Shown here piece after piece: positions 20,890 through 29,660 of a stretch of DNA of 32,890 nt. The stretch's first letter is position 1, and every line of letters begins with the position of its first letter. The DNA is taken from NCBI GenBank assembly GCA_026014805.1, contig JAOZHR010000018.1, positions 1-32,890 of the forward strand. The letters run 5' to 3'. The position numbers were made by a program, and so were the translations under genes. Source of the stretch: Candidatus Bathyarchaeota archaeon (GTDB lineage: Archaea > Thermoproteota > Bathyarchaeia > Bathyarchaeales > SOJC01). The notes below the pieces were generated by a model. It did not search any database. It worked only from the letters and a program-made list of their open reading frames with translations, and was not told the origin of the DNA.

Positions 20890-22755
20890 TTACTTCTCTC
20901 CTTTTTTCTTCACTATATGAGCAAATTCGCCTAAGTCCAGCTCGTTGAGTTTCTCAATGGTGGGAATGCCGTCCTTTGTCCATCCACGCACTTCATAGTA
21001 GTCATCTAGCCCCAAGTCAAACTCCTCTTGGTTGACAACGCTTCCCTTTGCAACTCCCTCGTCAGGTATGGGTACTGTCATTATCTTTGGCGGCAAAGAA
21101 TCATATTCCCTCGTTCCGACACCCTCTCGGACGTTGAAGAGTCTTGCTAGGTTGTTTATTCTTTCACCTGCTTTTTTCAGTTCTTCAACGGTTATTTCGA
21201 TACCTGTTGCGAGAGTATAGTACTTTGCCATGTCTTCAAGGCCGTCGTAATATGTGCCCCTTGAGAACTTGCATAATATGAGAGAATCAATAACGTTGTA
21301 CACGTCTTCATTTTCCATGATTATTTTTCCTCTTCCTTTTTCAATGACAAAGCGATTCACTTTTCCTTTAACGTCAGGCGAGTAAGCACCTGATCGAAGA
21401 TGGCAAGCCCCTCGGAAGGAAACCGCAAATCCCAAGGCTGCCGTCTTCAAGCCTCTTATGTCATAGCCAGGCAGCTCTAAACCCTTAATGTGGCAGGCAT
21501 ATTTTTTGGCGCCCTTGCCGATTTTTTCAGCCGCCCTCTTGGTTCCCTCTGCGAGTACGTCGCCCAGCCAGCCATCTCGAGCACCGATTTTCTTCACCAT
21601 TTCTATGAGTGCTTCATGACTTCCAAAGCGGAGATCCATATTGTCAGTGTTCTCCTTTGTGAGAATTCCGTTTTCATACAGGTCCATTGCGAAGCCGACA
21701 ATAACTCCTGTAGAGATCCCGTCGATGCCATAATAATTGCATAAGCGCATTGCTTCAATGATGGCGTCCAAGCGATCGACACCGCAGTTTGGTCCTAGTG
21801 CCCATAGGCATTCGAATTCCATTCTTGAAGTGGATCCTTTGTATGGGCCTTCTGGAACTACTGCAATATGGTCGCAGCGCATGGCGCATGTTGCGCATCC
21901 GATGATTTTCTTGATGTAATGTTCGTTTAAGTATTCTCCGCTGACTTTTTCTGCTCCTTCAAAGGTGGCTTGAGTGAAGTTTCGTGTTGGTAAGGCTGCT
22001 AGAGCGTTTAGAACGAGGACGTTTTCAGGTGTTCCCAGGGTTCTGTATTTTCTGGTTGCTGGGCCTTTCATGTGTTCATGAATCATTTTTATGAATTCTT
22101 TGAATCCTTCGAGGTCTGCAACGTTTACATCTTTTGTGCCGCGGACTGCTACGGCTTTCAAGTTTTTGGAACCCATGACAGCGCCCATGCCAGTTCTTCC
22201 AACTGCTCTGAACTCATCATTTATGATTGATGCGAAACGGACGAGTTTTTCTCCTGCCTCGCCTATTGCCGATACGCGAATGTAGTAGTCACCTAGTTCT
22301 TCTTTGATGGCCACATCTGTTTCGTATGGTGATTTTCCTTTCAGATGCTGAGCGTCCAAGAGATGAACCGAGTCGTCGTCGATCCACGCGTACACGAGTT
22401 TTTCAGATTTCCCTGTAAAGATTACAGCGTCATAGCCCGCTCGTTTCAATTCAGGCCCAAAGAAACCGTGAGCTTTAGATTCAGCTATTCCTCCAGTTGC
22501 AGGTGACTTCGATACCACTGCATAGCCATTTCCTGCAGTCGGTCCCATGGTGCCGCTGAGAGGGCCCGTTACGAAAATCAATGGATTGTCCGGGTTGAAA
22601 GGATCAGTACCCGGCTTAGAGTTGTCTATGAGCAGACGGATGCCAAGTCCTATGCCTCCAATATACTGCTTAGCCAAATCCTCTTTCAATGGTTCTGTAT
22701 CGACTTTTCCGGTTGAAAGGTCAACACGTAATATCCGCCCTGCGTAAGATGACAA
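20890..22755 (-). CDS. aor: Aldehyde:ferredoxin oxidoreductase (tungstopterin enzyme)
   Basis: 621 residues, usual for the family. SSYAGRILRVDLSTGKVDTE starts the N-terminal domain, and NPLIFVTGPLSGTMGPTAGN and AVGRTGMGAVMGSKNLKAVA are the cofactor-binding domain motifs. The 4Fe-4S ligands are in GCATCAMRCDH, with a distal Cys in DSLILCKFSRGTYYDG. AFRGACHLRS-like (SFRGACHLRS) lines the active site. The reaction is oxidation of aldehydes to acids with ferredoxin reduction. A TTG start with GGAGG 7 nt upstream is used. The two following genes encode ferredoxin-like subunits, so this is a multi-subunit type, like those of WOR5/XOR and benzoyl-CoA reductase BamBC relatives. The substrate aldehyde cannot be read from sequence. 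Confidence 0.95.
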   Translation of the reverse strand: MSSYAGRILRVDLSTGKVDTEPLKEDLAKQYIGGIGLGIRLLIDNSKPGTDPFNPDNPLIFVTGPLSGTMGPTAGNGYAVVSKSPATGGIAESKAHGFFGPELKRAGYDAVIFTGKSEKLVYAWIDDDSVHLLDAQHLKGKSPYETDVAIKEELGDYYIRVSAIGEAGEKLVRFASIINDEFRAVGRTGMGAVMGSKNLKAVAVRGTKDVNVADLEGFKEFIKMIHEHMKGPATRKYRTLGTPENVLVLNALAALPTRNFTQATFEGAEKVSGEYLNEHYIKKIIGCATCAMRCDHIAVVPEGPYKGSTSRMEFECLWALGPNCGVDRLDAIIEAMRLCNYYGIDGISTGVIVGFAMDLYENGILTKENTDNMDLRFGSHEALIEMVKKIGARDGWLGDVLAEGTKRAAEKIGKGAKKYACHIKGLELPGYDIRGLKTAALGFAVSFRGACHLRSGAYSPDVKGKVNRFVIEKGRGKIIMENEDVYNVIDSLILCKFSRGTYYDGLEDMAKYYTLATGIEITVEELKKAGERINNLARLFNVREGVGTREYDSLPPKIMTVPIPDEGVAKGSVVNQEEFDLGLDDYYEVRGWTKDGIPTIEKLNELDLGEFAHIVKKKGEK

Positions 22756-22949
22756 ACTCTTTCCTCCAATTATACCCCATATTTAGCAAACACTATGATA
22801 AACACTTATGTAAAAAAGTTTCTTCTTTTTTCGGGAAAAACTCTGAAAATCTTACAGCAGACAAGTATATGAGAGCGCAGCATGATAGTCCTCGTCTGCA
22901 AAAGAATGTTGGGAACGCATTTTTTTCCATAATTTTACATAGAGGAATG

Positions 22950-22970
22950 TTCCAGAAACCTTTTTATTAG
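22950..22970 (+). promoter_or_regulatory. Promoter of the transporter SBP, shared with the distal cohesin gene
   Basis: TTCCAGAAACCTTT (22950-22963) followed by TTATTA gives BRE plus TATA. The same 14 bases stand at 31565-31578 before the cohesin gene. The leaders also share ATTGCTGAA and AAAGGAGAA, and have similar length, about 60 nt. The promoter at 2928-2943 before the other SBP has the related AGAAAACCTATTTAAG. This suggests a common regulator or a common duplicated leader. Confidence 0.6.
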
Positions 22971-23021
22971 GAAGTACCTTATTTGCATATTGCTGAAAAA
23001 AAGAAAGGAGAACAAGAAAAA

Positions 23022-25253
23022 ATGAATACCAAAAATGTTTCTATTGCTATTCTATTTGCTTCGATTTTACTGATGATATCTGTCTTTCCACTTCCTACAT
23101 TAGCGGAGAAAGGTCCAAGAAGTGACGATCTTATTGTCTATTACTACGGTGACGTGGAGTCAGCTTACGCAGCCTTGAAGGCTAACCAAATTGACGCTGT
23201 TGGTTATGAGATCACAGCCGACTTGTATGTGGATGCAAGTGCCGACGCTAACATCGTTCTCGGCGCTGTTGCTGACATGGGATTTTACGAGCATGACGTC
23301 AACAACAACGCTACTATCGACACGTACCCAGGGGTACGTTCACCTACAAACTACACAGGCTTTAGGCAAGCCATGGCGTGGTTGACCGACAAGGAATGGG
23401 TTGTAGACGAGGCTTGTGGCGGATTCGCTGAAAGAAATGACCAGATGATTGCATCGCCATTTAGGGCTTGGGGAAACGAAACGATGATGTTTCCCTTCTA
23501 TCCGTACGAGTATGACCCAATTGCAGCGGCTGACGCTTTGGATGGAGAGGGATTCCTACAGGGCACGACGCCGAACCCATACCACGATGCTGCTTTTCCA
23601 GGCTCAGCTGAGTACATTCGAGTCTATCCTGCAGGCCACTCCAAGGCTGGACAGGACTTGGACAATTTGGAAGTTTGCGTGCGAACCGACGACACTCGTA
23701 GGCTTCAGGCTGGAAGGCTGACTTATGGTAACATGAGGAAACACGGTATCCCCGTGAATGCCCTCGAGGCTGACATGGGCGGTCTCTACGACAAAGTGAT
23801 GGGCGCCTTTGACTACCACATGTACACCGGCGGCTGGAGTGTGGGAAGATTCCCACCAGTAACTCTTCACGGTCTATACCACTCTGAATTCACGTATTCC
23901 TACGGACCTAACTACGTGACGGGCAATGGCACTCATCCTTACCTCGACACGCTTCTTGACGGTTGTCGTTATCCCGCCACATATGACGAGGCTATCAGCT
24001 ACACCAAACTCGCTGCAGGATACATGACAGAAATCTGTGTGAACATCCCGTTGTTCAGCGCAAAATCATTCTGGCCTTGGCGCAAGAGTCTAGTAGGCGT
24101 CGTTAACATGGCAGGCTCTGGGCCCGAAAACGGCTACACCTTCGTGAACGCCTACAAGGTAGACGATTCAGCCATCAGATATGGACCTAAAGGTGCACCT
24201 ACAGCCATGAACATATTTTACTCAAGCTGGTACTACGACTGGCAAAACCTTGAACGGATGAACATGTACGGCGGCGTCGATGTACCCCCATATGACCTTT
24301 CAGCCGACCAAGACGGCTTAGTCACGGAGCGGCTTGTTGGTACATGGTGGGATACTGCTGCTTCTCCAGGTGATGAGAACAAGACAAAAGTCACATACAC
24401 GTTTAGAACTGATGCTTATTTCGTGGAACCCGTGACTGGTAACCAGCTAGAAAACGTTGACGCAACTAACGCTTATGTCAGCATCTGGTACGACTTCCAA
24501 CTTGGAGACGGCTGGTTCTTTGTAGACGTTACAGACATTCACCACCTCAACATTATCGGCTCCCATACTATTGAACTCTATTTCAACTCCTACAGCTATT
24601 GGAACGCCTACTACGCTACCCCACCCTTCAAGTCATTTAACCTGCTTCAAAAGGGTAGTTTGAGCAACATAAGCCGTGCTTGGAGCGGAAGCTGGACTGG
24701 CCCCGCTGGTTTTCTGGGTCTAAGCCACAAAGTATACTGGGTTGTCGATATATCCGTCGGCGGCGTGTCGCTAACTCGCGGCTCAGAATGGCACATACAA
24801 CGCAAAGGTCCTCTGGGACATGCTGATGTATGGGTGAATACAACTCGCACTGGAACTCTTGTCATAAACTACTGGAGCGCGGAAGATGGAAAAGGATTTA
24901 CACCTGGCAACTTGCCATGGACGGACTCTTTCGAAGGAGCTGGTGCGTGGTATGCAACTGCATTCACAAGTGGAATAGGTGGCAGCTTATCGCTGAAAAA
25001 GTCTGCATTCTTCTACATGGAGAAACCTCTGCTGGGCGAGATTGACTGGGTCAAGAAATCAGACGGCGCCTATAAGGTTGACATCTACGACATCGTTTTT
25101 GCAGCTGGTGCCTACGGTTCTCAAGGAACAGGCATACCTTCTTCCAACTGGTTCGCAGGAGCAGACGTGGCGCCTGAAGGCGGCAAGGTTGACATCTACG
25201 ACATCGTCACCATCGCCAGTAGATACGGCCAATCATTCGACGTGCCTCCATAG
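23022..25253 (+). CDS. Peptide-type ABC transporter solute-binding protein with C-terminal dockerin-like repeats
   Basis: 743 residues from the ATG at 23022, chosen because AAAGGAG lies 11 nt upstream; the frame is open from 22983. Signal peptide about 1-30 (IAILFASILLMISVFPLPTL). The SBP fold carries the same blocks as the paralogue at 564-2846 (RSPTNYTGFRQA, YHMYTGGWSVGRFPP, GPENGYTFVNAYK). At the end are two dockerin-like units, KVDIYDIVFAAGAYG and ADVAPEGGKVDIYDIVTI. It is first in line with permease and ATPase genes (25480-30662), so it is the feeder of that transporter. A dockerin on an SBP implies binding to a cohesin, and two such proteins are encoded nearby. The ligand is unknown; oligopeptides or oligosaccharides are possible. 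Confidence 0.88.
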   Translation: MNTKNVSIAILFASILLMISVFPLPTLAEKGPRSDDLIVYYYGDVESAYAALKANQIDAVGYEITADLYVDASADANIVLGAVADMGFYEHDVNNNATIDTYPGVRSPTNYTGFRQAMAWLTDKEWVVDEACGGFAERNDQMIASPFRAWGNETMMFPFYPYEYDPIAAADALDGEGFLQGTTPNPYHDAAFPGSAEYIRVYPAGHSKAGQDLDNLEVCVRTDDTRRLQAGRLTYGNMRKHGIPVNALEADMGGLYDKVMGAFDYHMYTGGWSVGRFPPVTLHGLYHSEFTYSYGPNYVTGNGTHPYLDTLLDGCRYPATYDEAISYTKLAAGYMTEICVNIPLFSAKSFWPWRKSLVGVVNMAGSGPENGYTFVNAYKVDDSAIRYGPKGAPTAMNIFYSSWYYDWQNLERMNMYGGVDVPPYDLSADQDGLVTERLVGTWWDTAASPGDENKTKVTYTFRTDAYFVEPVTGNQLENVDATNAYVSIWYDFQLGDGWFFVDVTDIHHLNIIGSHTIELYFNSYSYWNAYYATPPFKSFNLLQKGSLSNISRAWSGSWTGPAGFLGLSHKVYWVVDISVGGVSLTRGSEWHIQRKGPLGHADVWVNTTRTGTLVINYWSAEDGKGFTPGNLPWTDSFEGAGAWYATAFTSGIGGSLSLKKSAFFYMEKPLLGEIDWVKKSDGAYKVDIYDIVFAAGAYGSQGTGIPSSNWFAGADVAPEGGKVDIYDIVTIASRYGQSFDVPP

Positions 25254-25392
25254 GCAAATAGAACGAGAACAACTCCACCTCCCCTTTTTATTTCTTTAAG
25301 AAATTCTAAGCGACTTTTTGAATTGAAGAATAGTGCGCATATTTAAGCTCGCTCCTTTTTAGTGAAGTGAAAGTCATATCCAATAAGTTTTC

Positions 25393-25446
25393 GTTAACAC
25401 GCGTACACGTGAATGTTCTGTGAACGTGAAACTAAAGCTTAAATAC
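25393..25446 (+). promoter_or_regulatory. Promoter of the permease operon with dense palindromes (candidate operator)
   Basis: BRE GAAACTAAAG (25428-25437) and TATA CTTAAATAC (25438-25446) lie 34-52 bp before the ATG. Directly upstream are four palindromes in a row: GTTAAC (25393-25398), ACGCGT (25399-25404), CACGTG (25406-25411) and GTTCTGTGAAC (25415-25425). An activator or repressor site there would fit. The rest of 25254-25479 shows no gene. Confidence 0.4.
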
Positions 25447-25479
25447 AAAGCTGGACTCTAATTTTAGCGGTGACTATCG

Positions 25480-26469
25480 ATGGCCTTGAAATCTTACATC
25501 GCCAAAAGATTAGTCTACATGATTTTATTGATCTTCTTGGTTGCGACAGTAAATTTCCTTCTTTTCAACTTAATGCCCGGCAGTCCTTTAGATAAATATG
25601 TACAAGATCTGAGAGGTAAAATGACTAAGGAACGCTTTGAAGAACTAAAGGTGATATACGGTCTTGATAAGCCCCTCCATGAAAGATACATAATATACGT
25701 TCAAAACATGTTCACTTGGAATTTTGGATACAGCTATGAAACAAGGAACTATGTCAGGAACGACATAGTGAGGGTATTGCCCAATACCTTGCTGCTCATG
25801 GGCGTTGCCGAACTTGGCGCAATGATAATAGGAATCCTATTAGGCGTAATAGCCGCCTATAAAAGAGGAAGCTCCCTAGACACTTTATTGGTCACTGCCT
25901 CCTTGGGAACATATTCGGTCCCAGTATTCTGGATAGGCTGGCTTGCGCTTTCCTTCTTCGCCGTCTACCTAGGTTGGTTTGAAGTGGGGAGAGTTGAACC
26001 TCAAATCTGGGCTATTCACCCCCCGAGTTCTATAATAGAATATGTTGCCGGCCGCCTCTATATGATTATTCTTCCAGCAACAACCCTTTTCGTCTTCTTG
26101 TTCGGTGGCTGGGTCCTCCTAACAAGAGCCACGGTCCTCGAAACAATTACCGAGGACTACGTGACAACAGCCCGAGCCAAAGGACTGCCCGAAAGAACAG
26201 TTCTGTTCAAACACGTCTTGAAAAACGCCTCATTGCCGTTGATCACTAGTGTTGCATTAACCTTCGGCTTCCTTATATCTGGAGCCATAATAACTGAAAC
26301 AGTCTTCTCATATGGAGGCATGGGATTACTAGTGTGGAATGCCATACAAAGGAACGATATGCCGGTAATGCAAGCATTCTTCTTTGTAATGGCGCTGTTA
26401 GTAATCGTAGCAAACTTCTTAGCAGATATACTATATGGTGTAATAGATCCGCGAATAAAGTATGGGTGA
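25480..26469 (+). CDS. dppB: Peptide-type ABC transporter permease (DppB/OppB family)
   Basis: 329 residues with about six membrane helices. The N-terminal YIAKRLVYMILLIFLVATVN and NLMPGSPLDKYV are the DppB signature. The EAA loop DYVTTARAKGLPERTVLFKH (about residues 225-244) contacts the ATPases. The C-terminus LADILYGVIDPRIKYG is typical. It forms half of the channel with the DppC protein that starts 8 bp after it. Its own promoter lies at 25428-25446. The substrate is defined by the SBP. Confidence 0.93.
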   Translation: MALKSYIAKRLVYMILLIFLVATVNFLLFNLMPGSPLDKYVQDLRGKMTKERFEELKVIYGLDKPLHERYIIYVQNMFTWNFGYSYETRNYVRNDIVRVLPNTLLLMGVAELGAMIIGILLGVIAAYKRGSSLDTLLVTASLGTYSVPVFWIGWLALSFFAVYLGWFEVGRVEPQIWAIHPPSSIIEYVAGRLYMIILPATTLFVFLFGGWVLLTRATVLETITEDYVTTARAKGLPERTVLFKHVLKNASLPLITSVALTFGFLISGAIITETVFSYGGMGLLVWNAIQRNDMPVMQAFFFVMALLVIVANFLADILYGVIDPRIKYG

Positions 26470-26477
26470 AATCAAAT

Positions 26478-28046
26478 ATGCCATCACGCAAAGAACAATT
26501 TTCCTTCAAGATTCAAAGGTTCAAGGGTTTCTGGAATCTATATAAGCAAAGTAAACGAGGCGTACTTGGAATAGGAATCATTATGTTTTTCGCCGTTGTG
26601 GCCATCTTTGCTCCGCTCATAGCACCGTTAGACCCGCTAAACCCGAAGTGGCCCGGATATTACCCCGGCGGTGAGCAACCAAAGCAAGCTGAGAAACTTT
26701 GCGTTCCAATATGGTACAAGTCAGTTCTGGGTATGCATCAGCTTTCAGAAAGCTTTCAACTGACGGAAAATCATGAATTAACCTCAAGAACGGCCTTCGA
26801 ACAATGGGTACCAATCTACAATCCTACATACACCTCAGTGCAATATAACGAAACAAGAGGTCAACACAACAATGATGGTTGCATCGAGATATTATACAAA
26901 CGTGAAGAAGGCCAAGCTGCTCCTCAGGATAGTAAGGCAAGCATAACATTTGCCAAAAGCTTCGAATATCCTTATGAAAACAATCCACAGTCGTTCTGGT
27001 ACCATTACTCTCTCTCTGTAGAGAACAAAACGCCCATAATACTCGATTTCCCCATTGAGATTAGTATCCAATTTCGCAGAGGGAATGAACCAGACGCAAT
27101 TCTTGTTAAAACGATTAGTTTACCGAAACCCGTACTCGTAGGTGAAGCGAACGAGACAAAATGGTACAGCAAAGGAGGAACTACGCTAGGAGATCTGTCT
27201 ATAATAGAAGAAACAACATTCACTAAAGCCGGGAACTACACATACGAGTTCGTGGTTACGATCTTCGATCCGGAAGGCAGTAATTCCGATTTAAGAGTTT
27301 ATGTTGACAACTTGCAAGTAATATTGTATGGTGAAGCATTCGGCTTGCTGGGTACCTCGTCGTTCCCCGAGGCATCCCCAAGAGATCTTTTCACTATGTT
27401 AGTGCATGGAACTAGAATCTCCTTTATGATTGGGATTCTCACAGCAGTTTTTTCTGTATTGATTGGACTGATTGTAGGGCTAGTTTCGGGGTACGTGGGC
27501 GGATTGGTTGATGAAGGACTGATGCGATTCGCAGACTTTCTTTTAGTATTACCAGGCTTGCCGCTGCTAATAGTTTTAGTTACAGTGCTCGGTAAATCAA
27601 TCTGGAACATAATAGGCGTACTTATATTCATGGGGTGGATGGGCTTCTCACGAACTGTGAGATCTATGACTCTTAGTCTGCGAGAAAGACCATTCATTGA
27701 AAGCGCCAAAGCCGCCGGAGCAAACAAAAGCTACATAATATTCCGCCACATCGTTCCTAACGTATTCGCTTTAGTGTACATCTCATTGGCAACATCTGTT
27801 CCAGGCGCCATAATTGCGGAAGCATCCCTAGCTTGGCTTGGACTGGGCGATATCACTATACCTTCTTGGGGCATAATGCTGTTCGACTTCAGCAAGACCC
27901 AAACGGCTGTTGTAAAAGGAATTGGTGAATACTGGTTCTGGGTGATACCTCCAGGCTTCGCAATCGCATTGATGGCAATGGCTTTCATCCTAATGGGATT
28001 CTCCCTTGACGAAATCTTGAACCCAAGGCTGAGGAAAAGACGCTAG
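26478..28046 (+). CDS. dppC: Peptide-type ABC transporter permease (DppC family) with large extracellular insertion
   Basis: 522 residues from the ATG at 26478, 8 bp after dppB and preceded by GGTGA in the dppB end; the open frame before it is the dppB shadow. Normal DppC proteins have about 300 residues. Helix 1 (GVLGIGIIMFFAVVAIFAPL) and LDPLNPKWPG are normal. Then about 215 residues (70-285) are inserted on the outer face, before LLGTSSFPEASPRDLFTMLV where the family resumes. The insert is beta-rich, with NET/NYT glycosylation-like sites and one Cys. The core has the EAA loop PFIESAKAAGANKSYIIFRH. The insert might touch the dockerin SBP or another surface protein. Confidence 0.9.
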   Translation: MPSRKEQFSFKIQRFKGFWNLYKQSKRGVLGIGIIMFFAVVAIFAPLIAPLDPLNPKWPGYYPGGEQPKQAEKLCVPIWYKSVLGMHQLSESFQLTENHELTSRTAFEQWVPIYNPTYTSVQYNETRGQHNNDGCIEILYKREEGQAAPQDSKASITFAKSFEYPYENNPQSFWYHYSLSVENKTPIILDFPIEISIQFRRGNEPDAILVKTISLPKPVLVGEANETKWYSKGGTTLGDLSIIEETTFTKAGNYTYEFVVTIFDPEGSNSDLRVYVDNLQVILYGEAFGLLGTSSFPEASPRDLFTMLVHGTRISFMIGILTAVFSVLIGLIVGLVSGYVGGLVDEGLMRFADFLLVLPGLPLLIVLVTVLGKSIWNIIGVLIFMGWMGFSRTVRSMTLSLRERPFIESAKAAGANKSYIIFRHIVPNVFALVYISLATSVPGAIIAEASLAWLGLGDITIPSWGIMLFDFSKTQTAVVKGIGEYWFWVIPPGFAIALMAMAFILMGFSLDEILNPRLRKRR

Positions 28047-28103
28047 CACAAAAGCCTTCGTTAGCCACCCACGATAAAAGGGAGATCTACGTCATCTGGC
28101 TTT

Positions 28104-28550
28104 TCAGGTGCGAGCTGAACCAGCTATGAAATCAATTTTTTCATTCACGTAAGTCCAGAAGTTTCTCTCAAGCTTTTCTTCAGCTTCTTGCGATTTGACA
28201 CCGCGCAAAAATGCAATCCCGCCACCAAACAAAGTTGTGAGCCGACCAAGCTTCACGAACAAATTGGAACGGGCCCCAGTAATAAACTGCAACACAAAAT
28301 CGTTTGGGTCTCCAGAAATATAAACGGTGACTCTGTCTAAAACTTCATGTACATATGTAGGTCTGGCAGTAATTTTTTGCGCTTTTGTCTTCTCTTCTCT
28401 AATTGTCCTAAAAAGTTTCTTCTCAAAGAATCGCTCAACCCATTCACTTAAGAGCATGAGATCAACGTTTCTACCAGTGTATCGGTTTTCCGTGCAGCAT
28501 TCCTCCTTTCTAATCACTCTTTTGCTAAAGTAATGCTTCCCTTTAAGCAT
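28104..28550 (-). CDS. Hypothetical protein lying inside the transporter cluster
   Basis: 148 residues from the ATG at 28550; an internal ATG (MLLSEWVERFFEKKL) is an alternative. The C-terminal half has strands and helices (RVTVYISGDPNDFVLQFITG, LVKLGRLTTLFGGGIAFLRG). No signal peptide or known motif is recognised. It reads against the transporter genes and splits dppC from dppD. A TATA box shared with dppD (28600-28611) would start its mRNA near 28580. Function unknown. Confidence 0.55.
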   Translation of the reverse strand: MLKGKHYFSKRVIRKEECCTENRYTGRNVDLMLLSEWVERFFEKKLFRTIREEKTKAQKITARPTYVHEVLDRVTVYISGDPNDFVLQFITGARSNLFVKLGRLTTLFGGGIAFLRGVKSQEAEEKLERNFWTYVNEKIDFIAGSART

Positions 28551-28599
28551 TTTTGAAACAAGACAAACAAATTCAAGAAGAGGAGTTGCATGGCTTAAA

Positions 28600-28611
28600 G
28601 CTTATATAAAC
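28600..28611. promoter_or_regulatory. Bidirectional TATA element between the hypothetical gene and dppD
   Basis: GCTTATATAAAC is almost self-complementary, so it can serve both strands. Plus-strand transcription would begin near 28631, giving a leader of about 50 nt to dppD. Minus-strand transcription would begin near 28580, giving about 30 nt to the gene at 28550. The next genes on both sides fit. Confidence 0.4.
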
Positions 28612-28682
28612 AATACTTCTTGTTACTCTATAAGATCTAAGATCTGTTGATAGCAAAAACAAGAAGATGTGAGTGATCAAGC

Positions 28683-29645
28683 ATGGCGATACTTGACGTT
28701 CAGAATTTGTCCACTTACTACTTAATAGGCGAAGGATATGTAAAGGCTGTAGAAGGCGTTAGTTTTCAACTGGAAAAGGGAGAAGCCATGGGGTTGGCAG
28801 GAGAGTCTGGATGCGGTAAGACCACTGTCGCTCTTTCTTTACTTAAAATTCTACCTTCAAATGGTAGAATAATCAATGGAAAAATTTTGGTGAGAAACAC
28901 CGACGTTGTCAGCTTGAGCGAGGTTGAAATGCGGAAACGCATCAGATGGAAGGTGATATCAATGATATTTCAAGGCGCCATGAACGCTTTGAACCCACTT
29001 TATAAAGTAGGCGATCAAATCGTTGAAGCCATTAGATTGCATGAACCCGAAGTATTCAGGAAAGAAGCAAAAGAAAGAGCCGCAAAACTTCTAGAAATGG
29101 TAGGGATAGACGCTTCAAGAGTAGATAATTTTCCTCACGAGTTTAGTGGGGGAATGAAACAACGAGCATTGATAGCTATGTCTCTGTGTAACAATCCAGA
29201 TGTGGTCATCGCCGACGAGCCAGGAACAGCTCTAGACGTTATTGTACAAGCACAGGTTCTAAGATTGATGAGAGAGCTAAAAGATAGATTGAATTTGTCA
29301 ATCATTATGATATCCCATGACCTTTCAATGATTGCCGAGATATGTCAGAAGATTTGTATTATGTATGCGGGATACTTAGTCGAGCACGGAGACATCGTGA
29401 AAATCTTCAAGAAACCATTGCACCCATATACTGTAGATCTGATAGGATCTTTTCCAAGTATTCACGCTGAAAAGCAAGAAATGATATCCATTCCAGGTTC
29501 CCCACCAGACCTTTTTGACCCACCTCCTGCGTGTAGATTTCACCCGAGATGTAAATACGCCATGGATATATGTAAGAAAGAGGTGCCTAAACTGCTCAAA
29601 ATATCAAAGGATCATTTTGTAGCGTGCCATTTGGTTAAAGACTAA
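28683..29645 (+). CDS. dppD: Peptide-type ABC transporter ATPase (DppD/OppD family)
   Basis: 320 residues. Walker A is GESGCGKTT (about 39-47), the signature motif is FSGGMKQRA, Walker B is VVIADEPG, and the H-loop is IMISHDLS. The family C-terminus carries CRFHPRCKYAMDICKK and a final Cys in FVACHLVKD, the conserved Cys set of peptide ATPases that holds an Fe-S cluster in studied cases. It hydrolyses ATP with the DppF partner. It has its own promoter, apart from dppBC. Confidence 0.93.
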   Translation: MAILDVQNLSTYYLIGEGYVKAVEGVSFQLEKGEAMGLAGESGCGKTTVALSLLKILPSNGRIINGKILVRNTDVVSLSEVEMRKRIRWKVISMIFQGAMNALNPLYKVGDQIVEAIRLHEPEVFRKEAKERAAKLLEMVGIDASRVDNFPHEFSGGMKQRALIAMSLCNNPDVVIADEPGTALDVIVQAQVLRLMRELKDRLNLSIIMISHDLSMIAEICQKICIMYAGYLVEHGDIVKIFKKPLHPYTVDLIGSFPSIHAEKQEMISIPGSPPDLFDPPPACRFHPRCKYAMDICKKEVPKLLKISKDHFVACHLVKD

Positions 29646-29660
29646 AAGAGGATGCAACAC

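Noticed and set aside
22983-23021. Longer N-terminus for the transporter SBP
   Set aside because: The ribosome site AAAGGAG lies inside this extension and fits the ATG at 23022; the signal peptide begins there.
24637-24865. Two minus-strand frames inside the SBP gene
   Set aside because: Shadows of a strongly supported gene; no motifs or starts.
26334-26477. 48-residue extension of the DppC permease into dppB
   Set aside because: It overlaps dppB in another phase, has no transporter features and ends where a normal DppC start with GGTGA is found.
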